Shown here: piece by piece, positions 33,178-33,477 of the stretch
Numbering within the stretch: position 1 is the first letter of the stretch
Layout: each line of letters starts with the position of its first letter
NCBI GenBank assembly: GCA_024639085.1
Contig: JAHEJB010000012.1
Span: 1 to 33,477, forward strand
DNA length: 33,477 nucleotides
Direction: 5' to 3'
Origin: Rubricoccaceae bacterium
Lineage (GTDB): Bacteria > Bacteroidota > Rhodothermia > Rhodothermales > Rubricoccaceae
The notes under the pieces: model-generated
The model's input: the letters and a program-made list of their open reading frames with translations, nothing else
Database searches by the model: none
What the model was told of the DNA's origin: nothing
Program-made: the position numbers and the translations under genes

Positions 33178-33477
33178 TCAGCCTGAAGGCACGCCGACTG
33201 AGTCCTCGCCAGATAACACATTGCATCCAATAGCGCACGAGAGGCATCGCCCTGCTGTACACCATTCGCGGTAGAGTTGGTGAATCCCCTGCGTTCCGAG
33301 GGCGCCCCGCGCTTTGAATCCATGAGCTTCAAACTTCCGAGTGATCTCATCGGAAGCGGCAGGCAACTCACTTAGTACTGAAGCAACTCGTTCCGTCAGT
33401 CTCAGATCGCTCCGATATTCAGCTTCGTAGAGAAGAACGGGCAAGATCGCGTCCATCAGAATGCGATCCGCTCGACC
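33178..33477 (-). CDS. DUF2851 family protein (C-terminal fragment, 5' end outside window)
   Basis: ...ADRILMDAILPVLLYEAEYRSDLRLTERVASVLSELPAASDEITRKFEAHGFKARGALGTQGIHQLYREWCTAGRCLSCAIGCNVLSG matches the DUF2851 C-terminus (N...P.L.AYG... ALESQ.L..L..EYC...+CL.C.IG). Frame is open to the window edge. Confidence 0.75.
   Translation of the reverse strand, partial: GRADRILMDAILPVLLYEAEYRSDLRLTERVASVLSELPAASDEITRKFEAHGFKARGALGTQGIHQLYREWCTAGRCLSCAIGCNVLSGEDSVGVPSG

Noticed and set aside
1-33477. tRNA, rRNA, CRISPR array, IS element or prophage
   Set aside because: Intergenic gaps are short; no cloverleaf, repeat-spacer pattern, transposase or phage gene was seen. tRNAscan-SE, Infernal and CRISPR finders should confirm.

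Overview
The window is a gene-dense, mostly housekeeping bacterial chromosome segment of about 33.5 kb. The GWxTD protein, DUF3667 protein, LytS/LytTR pair, split SecD/SecF and DUF2851 tail suggest a Bacteroidota/Rhodothermota-like (FCB group) organism; this is inference. I read about 33 protein-coding genes, including partial pdhB and DUF2851 genes at the edges. No rRNA, tRNA, CRISPR array, prophage or transposon was seen, and I see no clear new multi-gene defence or mobile system. The observations most worth a second look are: (1) a DUF62 SAM hydroxide adenosyltransferase whose catalytic-triad His (TFHGRD) is read as Asn (TFNGRD); (2) an iodotyrosine-deiodinase-like flavoprotein that keeps the substrate-binding Glu/Tyr/Lys triad at exact spacing and overlaps the stop codon of a guanine-deaminase-like gene; (3) an archaeal/Thermus-like AsnRS with a ~70-75 aa charged insertion; (4) a remnant of a DUF427 gene whose stop shares a CTAG with the opposing gene; (5) a 26-bp near-perfect inverted repeat upstream of a degenerate cold-shock-domain gene; (6) a compact GWxTD-tsaC-asnS-deaminase-IYD gene run. 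All homology calls come from motif recognition by eye, with no database search.
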